Shown: in pieces, positions 19,342 through 27,897 of the stretch
Layout: the number at the start of each line of letters is the position of its first letter
How positions within the stretch are numbered: the stretch's first letter is position 1
From: Alcaligenes parafaecalis
GTDB taxonomy: Bacteria; Pseudomonadota; Gammaproteobacteria; Burkholderiales; Burkholderiaceae_B
Length of the DNA stretch: 64,000 nt
Direction: 5' to 3'
Assembly (NCBI RefSeq): GCF_026344135.1
Contig: NZ_JAPKNA010000006.1
Location: 62,001-126,000 of the forward strand
Position numbers and translations under genes: made by a program
Notes under the pieces: generated by a model
Seen by the model: the letters and a program-made list of their open reading frames with translations, nothing else
What the model was told of the DNA's origin: nothing
Database searches by the model: none

Positions 19342-19370
19342 TGGAGATCGTCTTTTTCGGATTTTCTGTG

Positions 19371-20327
19371 ATGTCGACTACTAAGCACGCAAAAGTACTC
19401 ATTCTGGGCTCAGGCCCGGCCGGCTATACCGCAGCGATCTACGCAGCCCGCGCCAACCTCAACCCCGTCTTGGTCACTGGCATGGAGCAAGGTGGCCAAC
19501 TGATGACCACCACGGATGTAGATAACTGGCCAGCCGATGCCCAAGGTGTCCAGGGACCTGATCTTATGGCACGTTTCCAGGCTCATGCGGAACGATTCGA
19601 AACAGAATTAATCTTTGACATGGTGTCTTCGGTTGATCTGTCCACCCGCCCCCTGACCCTGAATGGGGATAGTGGCACAGTCTACACCTGCGATTCGCTG
19701 ATTATTGCGACAGGCGCCTCGGCTCAGTACCTGGGTCTGCCAACAGAGCAGGAATTCATGGGCCGTGGTGTGTCCGGCTGCGCAACGTGTGACGGTTTCT
19801 TCTACAAGAACCAGGACGTGGCCGTGGTCGGTGGTGGCAATACCGCCGTGGAAGAAGCCCTGTACCTGTCCAATATTTGCAAGACAGTGACCTTGATTCA
19901 TCGTCGCGATACCTTCCGCTCCGAGCCCATCCTGACCGACAAGCTGATGGATCGCGTCCAGAACGGCAATATCCGCCTGAAACTGCACAGCGAATTGCAA
20001 GAAGTGCTGGGTGATGCTTCTGGCGTAACCGGTGTGCGCATCATCAATAACCAGACCCAGGCCACTGAAGACCTGGCCGTGACCGGCGCCTTTATCGCCA
20101 TCGGCCACAAGCCCAACACCGGGATCTTTGAAGGCAAGCTGGATATGCACGACGGCTACATCACCACCCGTAGCGGTCTGAAAGGCATGGCCACCATGAC
20201 TTCCGTTCCCGGCGTGTTTGCCGCGGGCGACGTGCAAGACAATATCTACCGTCAGGCCATCACCAGCGCAGCCAGCGGTTGCATGGCTGCGCTGGACGCA
20301 CAGCGCTGGTTGGATGAAAACAAGTAA
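19371..20327 (+). CDS. trxB: Thioredoxin-disulfide reductase
   Basis: The enzyme reduces thioredoxin with NADPH through FAD. The 318-residue protein starting MSTTKHAKVLILGSGPAGYT has the FAD motif GSGPAG (residues 13-18), the redox-active CATC at Cys137 and Cys140, the NADPH motif GGGNTAVEEA and the C-terminal FAD motif GVFAAGDVQD. A start 30 bp earlier at 19341 would lie in the promoter and is rejected. Its stop overlaps the start of the Smr-domain gene by 14 bp. Confidence 0.97.
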   Translation: MSTTKHAKVLILGSGPAGYTAAIYAARANLNPVLVTGMEQGGQLMTTTDVDNWPADAQGVQGPDLMARFQAHAERFETELIFDMVSSVDLSTRPLTLNGDSGTVYTCDSLIIATGASAQYLGLPTEQEFMGRGVSGCATCDGFFYKNQDVAVVGGGNTAVEEALYLSNICKTVTLIHRRDTFRSEPILTDKLMDRVQNGNIRLKLHSELQEVLGDASGVTGVRIINNQTQATEDLAVTGAFIAIGHKPNTGIFEGKLDMHDGYITTRSGLKGMATMTSVPGVFAAGDVQDNIYRQAITSAASGCMAALDAQRWLDENK

Positions 20328-21081
20328 GCCCAAAGCAGTAGGCCGTAGCCTGGCAGACCTGAAGAAGTTGCAAGGTCAGGTCCGCCAGGATCTCAATCCG
20401 CCCGCTGCCCCCGCCCGTCCCCAAGCTCGCAAGCGTCCCCGCCCGCCAGACCCCGGTGGCAAGCCAGCCAAACAGGCTCCTGCCAGCAACACCGCAGCGA
20501 CCGAAGACCCTGTTTCTTTATTGGACCCCAGCGATAGAGCCTGGCTACGCCAGTCCCTGCGCGATGTCGCTCCTTTAAAAAAACGTGGCCAAACCACGGT
20601 GATGAGCCGCCCGGCAGCCAGCCCGGAACAGTTGGAACAACGCCGTCGCCACGCCGTGGGTGCGCCCATCAATGCGCCTGCCCTGCCGCAAGCCTCGGAT
20701 CAGTATGTCAGCGTGCAAGGCGAAACCAACGATCTCCGACACCTGCGCCCCGGCTGTGGCACTGATGTGTTGCGTGACCTGGAGCGCAACCGTTGGCCGA
20801 TTGAGTCCAGCCTGGACTTGCACGGTTCCGATCTGGAACAGGCCCGCGAACGCCTGGATAATTTTCTACGCTCCTGTCTGGAGCATGGTGTGCGCTGTGT
20901 ACGCATTGTCCATGGCACGGGCTACGGCTCGCGCAATGGCGAACCGGTCTTGCGTCATGCCGTGCGTCGCTGGTTGACCCAGTTGCCCAGCGTTCTGGCT
21001 TATATGGAATGCGCGCCCAATGAGGGTGGGCAAGGTGCCGTCAAACTGGTGCTGCAAGCCATGTCCGAACCCGGTGTTTGA
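20314..21081 (+). CDS. Smr-domain protein (putative MutS2-like nuclease domain)
   Basis: The 255-residue protein starts at an ATG inside the trxB 3' end. Residues 1-165 are Pro/Ala/Lys-rich and probably disordered. The C-terminal Smr domain (about 170-255) shows the two hallmark motifs LDLHG and HGTGYGSRNGEPVL. Smr domains are endonuclease-like. E. coli SmrB cuts mRNA at collided ribosomes, and other family members act on DNA. The 14-bp overlap implies coupled translation with trxB. The cellular role of this long-tailed form is not known to me. Confidence 0.85.
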   Translation: MKTSKPKAVGRSLADLKKLQGQVRQDLNPPAAPARPQARKRPRPPDPGGKPAKQAPASNTAATEDPVSLLDPSDRAWLRQSLRDVAPLKKRGQTTVMSRPAASPEQLEQRRRHAVGAPINAPALPQASDQYVSVQGETNDLRHLRPGCGTDVLRDLERNRWPIESSLDLHGSDLEQARERLDNFLRSCLEHGVRCVRIVHGTGYGSRNGEPVLRHAVRRWLTQLPSVLAYMECAPNEGGQGAVKLVLQAMSEPGV

Positions 21082-21104
21082 TTTTTTTCATTGGGTACAG
21101 ACGT

Positions 21105-21136
21105 AAAAAAGGCCAGCTTTCGCTGGCCTTTTTTTT
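21105..21136. terminator. Terminator after trxB-smr operon
   Basis: Perfect arms AAAAAAGGCCAGC / GCTGGCCTTTTTT around a TTTC loop, extended by more T on the plus strand. It lies 24 bp after the Smr gene stop codon. Confidence 0.92.
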
Positions 21137-21332
21137 GTTGTTGTTATGTTGTACTGCCTATTGCTTTTATAATAGTGACCGTTTTATTTCGGTCTTTATT
21201 GCCCAGCTTTGCGGGGCTATGTCTCCTCACCTGCATGAAACGTATTGTGCCCCATTTATAAAGCTGTCACACTTAGGGAATGCACTGATACCCGCATGGT
21301 AAGAAAACGTCAGATGCAGCAGACACAGCCCA

Positions 21333-21659
21333 TTACGCGGCTGACTCGCCCAAAGCCTTCACGGCACGCTTCAAAAACACCTGCATTTCTTTCTCTGCCT
21401 GTTTATCGCCCTGCTCCTGGGCAATCTCCAAACCCTGCTCCAGAATTTCCTTGGCCTGTTTGAATTGCTCCAGGTTCACCAGCACCCGGCCCAACAGCTT
21501 CCAGGCAGCGGTGTAACGCGGATTCATTTCCACGGCTTTAGACAAATGCTCGCGAGCCGCTTCCAGATCGCCTTCACCCATACATGCATTACCCAGACCA
21601 AAGCGCAGCAAGGCATTATCCTTGCCTGCAGCCAGTAGTTTTTCCAATCCTTCGCGCAT
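21333..21659 (-). CDS. Small TPR-repeat protein
   Basis: The 108-residue soluble protein consists almost entirely of tetratricopeptide-like helices, with recognisable TPR residues in LRFGLGNACMGEGDLEAAREHL and AAWKLLGRVLVNLEQFKQAKEIL. It has no signal peptide and no other domain. TPR units mediate protein-protein contacts, and the partner is unknown. It is downstream of the dioxygenase gene on the same strand but 208 bp away, so it is probably a separate unit. Confidence 0.8.
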   Translation of the reverse strand: MREGLEKLLAAGKDNALLRFGLGNACMGEGDLEAAREHLSKAVEMNPRYTAAWKLLGRVLVNLEQFKQAKEILEQGLEIAQEQGDKQAEKEMQVFLKRAVKALGESAA

Positions 21660-21867
21660 AATCCGTACCTTTGAAAACGAAGCGAGGCTTGATCATGCTG
21701 CTCTCACACAAAACCACGCAGCGACAAGCCTGAACAGCTTGATGACTATTGAACGGTATAGCCATAAACCATTGAGCTTGGTTTTGTACCACGGAATATC
21801 AAAGGGCGGCCTTAGCAGGCCAGGCTCTGTATGCCCATTCCCCGCTGTTGCCGCCCTTGCCGGGGTT

Positions 21868-22914
21868 TCAGGCCAGATCGCCCTGCAATACACCTTTGCT
21901 GACCACTTCCCGGCCATCCAGGCTGACCGTGCAATTGCGCATTGGATAGTCAAAGTGGCAATCGGAGAAACGGCCTGCCGCAGGATTCGCACCGGTCGAA
22001 AAGAGGAAGTTGCCTGCAAAGGCGCGCAGTTCTGTGCCATTGGTATCGCGCTTGTCATACATGGCCAAGGAATCCCAACGAGCTGCCGGTGCCATGCCCC
22101 AGCCTACGTGGCTGACCGCATAAGCATCTTTATCATTCCAGCTTGCATAGTAAGAGCGGATCAAATCAGCATCCACGCCCTTACCCTCAATGGCTACAAC
22201 GTAATCATTTTCGATACGCAGCGTGACAGCCGATTCCAGATAGCGCTTGAAGGTCAGATTCACATCCCCACTATCCAGCACCAAGGTGCCATTTACACTG
22301 CCATTGCTGGGATAGCAAATGCACAAGCCAGCAGGCCAATAACCAAAGCTGCCCGGTTTATCCGCAATACCCGCGCTACCACGGCCAATCACACCCGCCA
22401 AGCTGACCGTCAAATCTGTACCGGCCTCGGAATGAATGTGCATGACGCTGGCATCCGTAATCAGCTTGCCGCCAATATCGCATTTGCCTTGCAGGTAGGG
22501 ACTGGGTTTGACCCGCTCCAGAATCTCGGGATGTTCGTCGCTGATCATCATGATGCGGGCACCTTTGGCCAGCAGTGCCGCACGTTCAGGCGAATGCAGC
22601 AGCCCCTCTACCGTGCAGTCCACAATAAACTGGCTCCCTGCCAAAGCCTGAACAATCGGGTCCATGCCTTCCAGAGCCAGGGAAGTCCCGGTAGAGCGCA
22701 AAGCGATATTGCTTTTCAAACGTGGGGAGACCAGTTTGACATGGCATACCCGTGCACCCATTTGCGTCAGGGCCAACTCGGCCAGCTCGGCCAGTACCGA
22801 GCGCGATTGCGTCTCGGACAGCACCACCGCCATTTCGCCGGGCTGCACCTTGCACAGTCCAAACACCTCTACAAAGTCAGCAATCCACTTGCCTTCAATA
22901 TGTTCACGCAACAT
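21868..22914 (-). CDS. 2,5-dihydroxypyridine 5,6-dioxygenase-like enzyme (NicX family)
   Basis: The 348-residue protein belongs to the M29-fold family that includes NicX, the iron dioxygenase that opens 2,5-dihydroxypyridine to N-formylmaleamate. In Pseudomonas putida NicX the iron ligands are His265, His318 and Asp320. Here His269 (SHVGWG) and the HFD triplet His320/Asp322 occupy matching places near the C-terminus, so the site looks intact. The start at 22914 has AAGGAGT. It lies downstream of the MHS transporter and flavin reductase genes on the same strand. Ring-cleavage of a hydroxylated pyridine is the likely role; the exact substrate is inferred. Confidence 0.82.
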   Translation of the reverse strand: MLREHIEGKWIADFVEVFGLCKVQPGEMAVVLSETQSRSVLAELAELALTQMGARVCHVKLVSPRLKSNIALRSTGTSLALEGMDPIVQALAGSQFIVDCTVEGLLHSPERAALLAKGARIMMISDEHPEILERVKPSPYLQGKCDIGGKLITDASVMHIHSEAGTDLTVSLAGVIGRGSAGIADKPGSFGYWPAGLCICYPSNGSVNGTLVLDSGDVNLTFKRYLESAVTLRIENDYVVAIEGKGVDADLIRSYYASWNDKDAYAVSHVGWGMAPAARWDSLAMYDKRDTNGTELRAFAGNFLFSTGANPAAGRFSDCHFDYPMRNCTVSLDGREVVSKGVLQGDLA

Positions 22915-22986
22915 CTCACTACTCCTTGAAAACTCAAAAAGGCGCTGCGCGGCTATTCCAGCCAGGCAGCGCCCGTATCTATCGTC

Positions 22987-24318
22987 TTAGTCGTGCAGAT
23001 CCTTACCCTTGGTCTCGGGTGAGGCAATGGTGGCCCACAAAGCCAGGACACACAGACCAATCAAGTACCAGTCAAAGACCTGCTTTTGATTGATGGAGTG
23101 CAGCCAAGCTTGCAGATAGGGAGCCGTCCCACCCGTCAAAGCCCCGGCGACCGAATACGGCAAGCCCATGGCGACCGCACGAATACGGGTCGGAAACTGC
23201 TCGGGGAAAAAGGCGGGCATGATGGCGGTGGGTGCCGAGATCAAGAGCATGCCGCCTGCCATGAACACCACCAGACGCCAGATCTCGCCTTGGCCGCCTG
23301 TCAGCACCATCGTCAGCGGAATAATGCTGATGATTGAGCCGATGGAAAAAAAGTACCAGTTCGCCTTGCGTCCAAAACGATCTGAAAACGCTCCCCAGAA
23401 AATCAGGCACAAGATCAGGAACAGATTGGCTCCCACCCCCACCCACATAACCTTGGCGGCAGGCATGCCCAGAGAAGTAATGGCAAAGGTAGGGGCCATA
23501 ATTGCCCACACGTAATACAACACCGTGCCGCCTGCTGATAAGGCAAAAACCCGCAAGCAAGCACTACGGTATTTCCAGACCTCGGCCCAGAACACGCGCG
23601 CACCAGGACGTGCCGTTTTGCCCGACGCTTTCGCTGCAGCCTGACGGGCTTTGAACATGGGGGTTTCATCCAGCTTTCTGCGCAGATACAGCGCATATAC
23701 CCCCAAGGCACCACCCAGGACAAAAGGAACTCGCCAGGCCCAGGCCCGGACTACATCCTCGCCCAGCATGCTGGTCAGGCAGGCACTGAGCAGAACGGCG
23801 GCCAGCACCCCTATCGTGACAAAGACAAAAACGGATGAGGACCACAGCCCACGCTTGTGAGCGGGCGCCATTTCGGTGACATAGGTAAAGGAAGAAACCA
23901 CCTCCCCGCCGTGACCAATCCCTTGCAGCAAACGCCCCATCAACAAGAACAGAGCGGCAATCGGGCCAACCATGTCATAAGTAGGTGCAATACCAATCAC
24001 CAGACTGCCCAGGGCTGTCACCAGCATGGACAAAGTCATGGTGAAACGTCGCCCTTTGCGGTCCGCCAGCCAGCCAAAAAAGATGCCTCCCAGCGGGCGC
24101 ATGAAAAAGCCCACGGCAAACACCGCCAGCGTGCCCAGCAAGGCTGCCAGCGGGTCCTCACTATGAAAAAACTGCTTGGCAAAATAGGCGGCAAAAATCG
24201 AATACGCCGTCCAGTCGTACCACTCCAGGGCGTTACCCGCCCCAACCCCCAAAATAACGCGTCGACGCTGCGCAGCAGTCATGGGCTGCTCGCGCAAAGA
24301 TGATGTATGTGCGTCCAA
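22987..24318 (-). CDS. MHS-family (metabolite:H+ symporter) MFS transporter
   Basis: The 443-residue protein has about 12 membrane segments and the MHS signature GNALEWYDWTAYSIFAAYFA near the N-terminus, plus the MFS loop motif GWLADRKGRRFTM. This branch takes up dicarboxylates, aromatic acids and related anions (KgtP, ShiA, PcaT-like). The indicated start is a TTG preceded by AGGGGA at good spacing. An ATG 36 bp inside (24282) is the alternative. It sits between the flavin reductase and ring-cleavage genes, so import of the pathway's aromatic or pyridine substrate is the natural inference. Confidence 0.87.
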   Translation of the reverse strand: MDAHTSSLREQPMTAAQRRRVILGVGAGNALEWYDWTAYSIFAAYFAKQFFHSEDPLAALLGTLAVFAVGFFMRPLGGIFFGWLADRKGRRFTMTLSMLVTALGSLVIGIAPTYDMVGPIAALFLLMGRLLQGIGHGGEVVSSFTYVTEMAPAHKRGLWSSSVFVFVTIGVLAAVLLSACLTSMLGEDVVRAWAWRVPFVLGGALGVYALYLRRKLDETPMFKARQAAAKASGKTARPGARVFWAEVWKYRSACLRVFALSAGGTVLYYVWAIMAPTFAITSLGMPAAKVMWVGVGANLFLILCLIFWGAFSDRFGRKANWYFFSIGSIISIIPLTMVLTGGQGEIWRLVVFMAGGMLLISAPTAIMPAFFPEQFPTRIRAVAMGLPYSVAGALTGGTAPYLQAWLHSINQKQVFDWYLIGLCVLALWATIASPETKGKDLHD

Positions 24319-24381
24319 GAGATGTCCCCTTCACTGTGGTTTTATTTATTACGTTTTGTTTTTTGTTTTTGATCCGGCGGC

Positions 24382-24879
24382 CTAGGCCACCAACTGCGTG
24401 AAACGAGAACGATGAAAGATCAATGGCGAGATTTCGCGTTCGATCTGCACATCGTGAATAAGCAACTGCACGGCATCATGGTCCCCGGCTGGATGCACCT
24501 GAAACACGCTGCAATCGAACCAGACAGATGCCCCTTGTAGATGGACGGCGCCCTCCTCGGTCAACTCGACCTCGATATCGCTAAAGCGGCTGTCCTTGTC
24601 AGGCCCAGCCAACTGGCGGCAAATGGCCGCATGTTCAGCACTCAAAATAGACACCCCCAGACGCGAGGCGCGTGACAGCAACGCCCAGGTCGAGGAACTT
24701 TTCTGCACAAAAAAGGCGGCCAAGGGTGGATCCAGCGACACCCCTACGGAAAAACTGGACGCAACAATGACTTGCGGCTTGCCATCGAGCACCGCCGCAA
24801 TAGCAGCCACCCCTGATGGAAAGTGTCCGAAGGCTTCGCGTACCGCCCTGGCTCCCAACCCAATACTGTTTTCTTTCAT
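24382..24879 (-). CDS. Flavin reductase (HpaC-like) of a two-component monooxygenase
   Basis: The 165-residue protein matches the flavin reductase-like domain family. It has the N-terminal FPSGVAAI and VASSFSVGVSLDPPL segments that bind flavin, and the GDHD motif near residue 140 typical of NADH:FMN/FAD reductases that feed a separate oxygenase. It heads the leftward operon (reductase, MHS transporter, dioxygenase) from the divergent promoter region. The likely partner is the acyl-CoA-dehydrogenase-fold monooxygenase at 27898-29133. That pairing is inferred. Confidence 0.87.
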   Translation of the reverse strand: MKENSIGLGARAVREAFGHFPSGVAAIAAVLDGKPQVIVASSFSVGVSLDPPLAAFFVQKSSSTWALLSRASRLGVSILSAEHAAICRQLAGPDKDSRFSDIEVELTEEGAVHLQGASVWFDCSVFQVHPAGDHDAVQLLIHDVQIEREISPLIFHRSRFTQLVA

Positions 24880-24979
24880 GACGATGCCTCTGCTCGGACG
24901 TTAAAAATTCAAAACCCAACAATGAGGCGAGCCTGATTTCACCCCGCTCGCTTGGCCTCAATTTTGTTTCGATCGTCAT

Positions 24980-24992
24980 TTATTTGCAATAA
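24980..24992. promoter_or_regulatory. Operator-like palindrome TTATTTGCAATAA (site 1)
   Basis: TTATT-TGC-AATAA has perfect 5-bp arms and lies about 100 bp before the flavin reductase start. An identical copy lies at 25120-25132. The neighbouring PaaX-type regulator is the obvious candidate to bind it, though classical PaaX sites differ. Confidence 0.5.
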
Positions 24993-25119
24993 GAAAATCA
25001 GCAATCAATACTAATATCTGCTAATTTTAGGTGTTAACCCTATGAAAATCCGTCGTTTTAAAAGCTATAGGCCTATACAATTTATCTAAAATTTATTGCG
25101 TATTCAGTTCTGTCATTAT

Positions 25120-25132
25120 TTATTTGCAATAA
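25120..25132. promoter_or_regulatory. Operator-like palindrome TTATTTGCAATAA (site 2)
   Basis: This is the second copy of the palindrome, within a 15-bp exact direct repeat ATTTATTTGCAATAA shared with site 1. It lies about 64 bp before the Dabb-protein start, a suitable place for control of the rightward promoter. Confidence 0.5.
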
Positions 25133-25195
25133 AATATCAAATCAACAAAAGCCCGAACCATGACAACAAGACCTATCCCCAACGAGAAGGACAGC

Positions 25196-25501
25196 ATGTA
25201 TCTACATATCGTTTTGATGGCACCCCACGCCCCTGCCAGCCCGGAGCTGGCACTCAAGCTGGATCACGCCTTTATCCGCATACGCCAGGAGTGTCCAGGC
25301 ATAGAGCGCTTTGAGTGGGTGCCGAATTTGTCGCGCAGCTCTGCGCGCTACAGCCATGCCCTGCTGTCTGTATTCCGCACTCAGGAAGCTCTGGATGCTT
25401 ACAGAGAGAGCGATGCTCATCAGGCCATGCTGGATGCCATCGCCCCACATATTCAGGACATCGTGGTGTTGGACAGCGTGCTGGAGGAAAACCTGCCCTG
25501 A
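25196..25501 (+). CDS. Dabb-domain (stress-responsive alpha/beta barrel) protein
   Basis: The 101-residue protein (MYLHIVLMAPHAPASPELAL...) has the ferredoxin-like Dabb fold pattern: a first beta strand, a helix with conserved charged residues, and an SHALLSVFRTQEALDAYRESDAHQAM segment. Small dimeric Dabb proteins include cyclases, isomerases and accessory proteins of aromatic catabolism. The start at 25196 follows GAAGGACAGC. An upstream ATG at 25160 lacks such a site. It is divergent from the reductase operon and 147 bp before the PaaX gene. Its enzymatic role here is unknown. Confidence 0.75.
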   Translation: MYLHIVLMAPHAPASPELALKLDHAFIRIRQECPGIERFEWVPNLSRSSARYSHALLSVFRTQEALDAYRESDAHQAMLDAIAPHIQDIVVLDSVLEENLP

Positions 25502-25648
25502 AAGGCCATGCCGCAGTCCTGTCGTACAAGACGTAACAAGCCTCGAATGCGGCCACGCTAGCGCCGCCGGGGCACGCACGGTAAAATGGCCCGCTACAAA
25601 CCTACTATCAAAAATGGGTAGCGATCAGCCCCTCCACCGGAAAACAGA

Positions 25649-26545
25649 ATGAAAGCAAGCGTCGCGATTGATGAGTTCATCGCCAGCCGAGACCATGGCG
25701 AGCACGAGCAACTTGCCCCGCACCACTACATTCTGACGCTCTACGGCCTGTTCGCCCGTCCCACGGGTGTCATCATCCCCGTCGCCAGCGTAGTGCAACT
25801 ACTGGCTGATCTGGGCGCAGAGCCATCCAGTGTCCGATCCGCCATTTCCCGATTGAAGAAAAAAGGCGTGCTGGTCAGCCAGCAAGCAGCATCAGGCAAA
25901 GGCTATGCCTTGGCTGATGAGCTGGAACCGCATATGCAAGCCGGGGACGAGCGGATTTTTTCTTCGCCCTCCATGAACATTCGCGACCCCTGGCTGCTGG
26001 TATCTTTCTCCGTTCCTGAAAGCGAGCGCCAGAACCGTCACAAGATTCGTACCGGCTTGGCCCGCATGGGTTTTGGTACGGTGAATGCGGGCCTGTATAT
26101 AGGCCCGGCGCGCTTGCAGGCAGAAGCTGTCGAATATATACGCGAGCACCAGCTTTGGCCCTACATCGAGCTCTTCACCTGCGAACCCAGTGGCCTGAGC
26201 GATATTCAGGAAAAGATTTCCCGCTGGTGGAATTGGGACAAGCTGGCCAATGAGTACCAGTCCTTCCTGAACTCGTATCAGCACGAGGTTGAAGTCTGGC
26301 AAACCGCTTTGCGCCAGGGCACGGGCGACCCTCTGGAAGCCTTCCGACTCTATATGCCCATGGTGACACGCTGGCGCCGACTGCCCTTTCTGGATCCTGG
26401 CCTGGCACCTGAACTATTGCCAGACAACTGGGTTGGCAATACCGCCCGCAAATTGTTTGGTGATTTGCATAGACTGCTTAGCCCTTTGTGCGCGCAACAC
26501 GTGCAGCAGGCCATTCCAAACTGGAAGGCCCGCGGCACGGAATAA
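25649..26545 (+). CDS. PaaX-family transcriptional regulator
   Basis: The 298-residue protein has the PaaX layout. An N-terminal winged helix (LFARPTGVIIPVASVVQLLADLGAEPSSVRSAISRLKKKGVL, about residues 30-75) is followed by the central PaaX domain (DPWLLVSFSVPESERQNRHKIRTGLARMGFG) and the C-terminal effector part. PaaX represses phenylacetate catabolism until phenylacetyl-CoA appears. No paa genes are nearby, so this member probably answers a metabolite of the surrounding pyridine-type pathway. It is transcribed with the Dabb gene and convergent with the esterase. Confidence 0.88.
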   Translation: MKASVAIDEFIASRDHGEHEQLAPHHYILTLYGLFARPTGVIIPVASVVQLLADLGAEPSSVRSAISRLKKKGVLVSQQAASGKGYALADELEPHMQAGDERIFSSPSMNIRDPWLLVSFSVPESERQNRHKIRTGLARMGFGTVNAGLYIGPARLQAEAVEYIREHQLWPYIELFTCEPSGLSDIQEKISRWWNWDKLANEYQSFLNSYQHEVEVWQTALRQGTGDPLEAFRLYMPMVTRWRRLPFLDPGLAPELLPDNWVGNTARKLFGDLHRLLSPLCAQHVQQAIPNWKARGTE

Positions 26546-26559
26546 GCCCGCTCCTTTCG

Positions 26560-27894
26560 TTACGCCCCTGCAAAGCGAGCGATGTCGCCCATCAATTTCT
26601 GGGCGACACGCTCAAACTGCTCCTGCGTCACCCCCTGCATCATGGGCGCATCCTGCCAGGCCTGGAAGTTGCCAAACTGGAACGGCAAATCAAAACAATG
26701 CCCGCTGAACACCGCATCAAGCGGGCTTTGTTCCGTAAAATCATTCCAAACCACAGAGCGCCCCGCTGCCCTCAGGCTGGCCGCATACTGCGTAGGAAAA
26801 CGCTGAAACTGCAACCAGGACGAGGCTGCCACAACTTGCTGATACGGCGTCAGACCCGACTCTGCTCCCTGATACACCCCATTTCGCAGCAGACTGGCGG
26901 GCAAATCTTCCACAGGCCATACACCCAAAGCCTGATCCACCTGCTCTTGCGTCGCCTGCCGGTGAAAAGGCACATCAAAAAAGAACACCGAGGACTCTTG
27001 GGCAGTACAGCGCAAATACACCGCCTGTGCATGACAGGCTTGCGCCGCCCAGTCAGGATTCAATAAATCCGGTGGCATCCCGGCACTGGCCACCGGCAAG
27101 AATGCCGAAGGAGCATGAGCCAAACGTGGCGGCTCTTTGTCCAGGGCCATCATGCCGTGCTGCATCAAGGTATCGACATCCGCCGTCAGCCATTGATCAC
27201 CCAGGCTATGTCGCACGCGTTCCGTGGTTTTTCTTTGCTGCTCGGGCGACCACGGCGTGCGTGTTCCCATGCTGAGTAAAGCCACACGATCAACCCAGCC
27301 TCGTGTGGACTCCAGCACGCTGAGCAAATGCGCATACCAACCACCTGCCGATTGCCCCATCAAGGTAATCTTGTCCGGGTCGCCTCCAAAAGCATGAATA
27401 CGATCCTTCACCCATTGCAGCGCCAGGAGCAGGTCTGCTGCAGGCAAAGGCAAGTCGTCCGCTTGTGCATCACCCAAGTGCCCCAAGGCACCCAGACGGT
27501 AATTCACATTGACCACCACCATGCCCTGCGCTGCCAGGCGAGTGCCGTCATACCAATCCAAAGAAGCGCCCCCACTCACCCAAGCACCGCCGTGGATAAA
27601 GAACAGCACGGGCAGACCTTGCGCTTGGGCGGGTGCCCACACATTCAAAAAATACGCGTCTTCAGATTGCGGATTGGCACTGCCTGCGCCCATGACCGCA
27701 GCAAGGCGGCTGGGGCGCTGCGGAAATAAAGGCACCTGATCCAGTGATGCCGCTGCCACCCGCCCCGTCGCCGTCTGCGCCACTTCAAAACGACGCGTGC
27801 CTTGGGCGTAACGCAGGCCATACCAAGCCTGCACCTCTACGCCATCGGCACGACAACGACGCGAGGGAGCATTGATCAGCAATGTCGCCGTCAT
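26560..27894 (-). CDS. Type-B carboxylesterase (alpha/beta hydrolase)
   Basis: The 444-residue protein has the oxyanion-hole motif HGGAW (residues 101-105), the nucleophile elbow GQSAGG with Ser182 and, near the C-terminus, GHCFDLPFQFG, which carries the catalytic His in the place of the family's H-x2-ELPFVFG. There is no signal peptide, so it is cytoplasmic. It starts 3 bp after the monooxygenase stop, a clear two-gene operon. It might release a substrate by ester or amide hydrolysis or open a ring product. It is unrelated to the NicD deformylase by length. Confidence 0.85.
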   Translation of the reverse strand: MTATLLINAPSRRCRADGVEVQAWYGLRYAQGTRRFEVAQTATGRVAAASLDQVPLFPQRPSRLAAVMGAGSANPQSEDAYFLNVWAPAQAQGLPVLFFIHGGAWVSGGASLDWYDGTRLAAQGMVVVNVNYRLGALGHLGDAQADDLPLPAADLLLALQWVKDRIHAFGGDPDKITLMGQSAGGWYAHLLSVLESTRGWVDRVALLSMGTRTPWSPEQQRKTTERVRHSLGDQWLTADVDTLMQHGMMALDKEPPRLAHAPSAFLPVASAGMPPDLLNPDWAAQACHAQAVYLRCTAQESSVFFFDVPFHRQATQEQVDQALGVWPVEDLPASLLRNGVYQGAESGLTPYQQVVAASSWLQFQRFPTQYAASLRAAGRSVVWNDFTEQSPLDAVFSGHCFDLPFQFGNFQAWQDAPMMQGVTQEQFERVAQKLMGDIARFAGA

Positions 27895-27897
27895 GGC

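Larger units (their letters stand above)
24880..25195. other. Divergent control region of the catabolic island
   Basis: These 316 bases are clearly AT-richer than the flanks. They contain two identical ATTTATTTGCAATAA elements 140 bp apart and presumably the promoters of the leftward reductase operon and the rightward Dabb-PaaX genes. No gene is seen inside. Confidence 0.6.

Noticed and set aside
21078..21302. Short hydrophobic frame after the Smr gene
   Set aside because: It runs through the terminator hairpin, starts at the stop codon of the upstream gene and has no recognisable homology.
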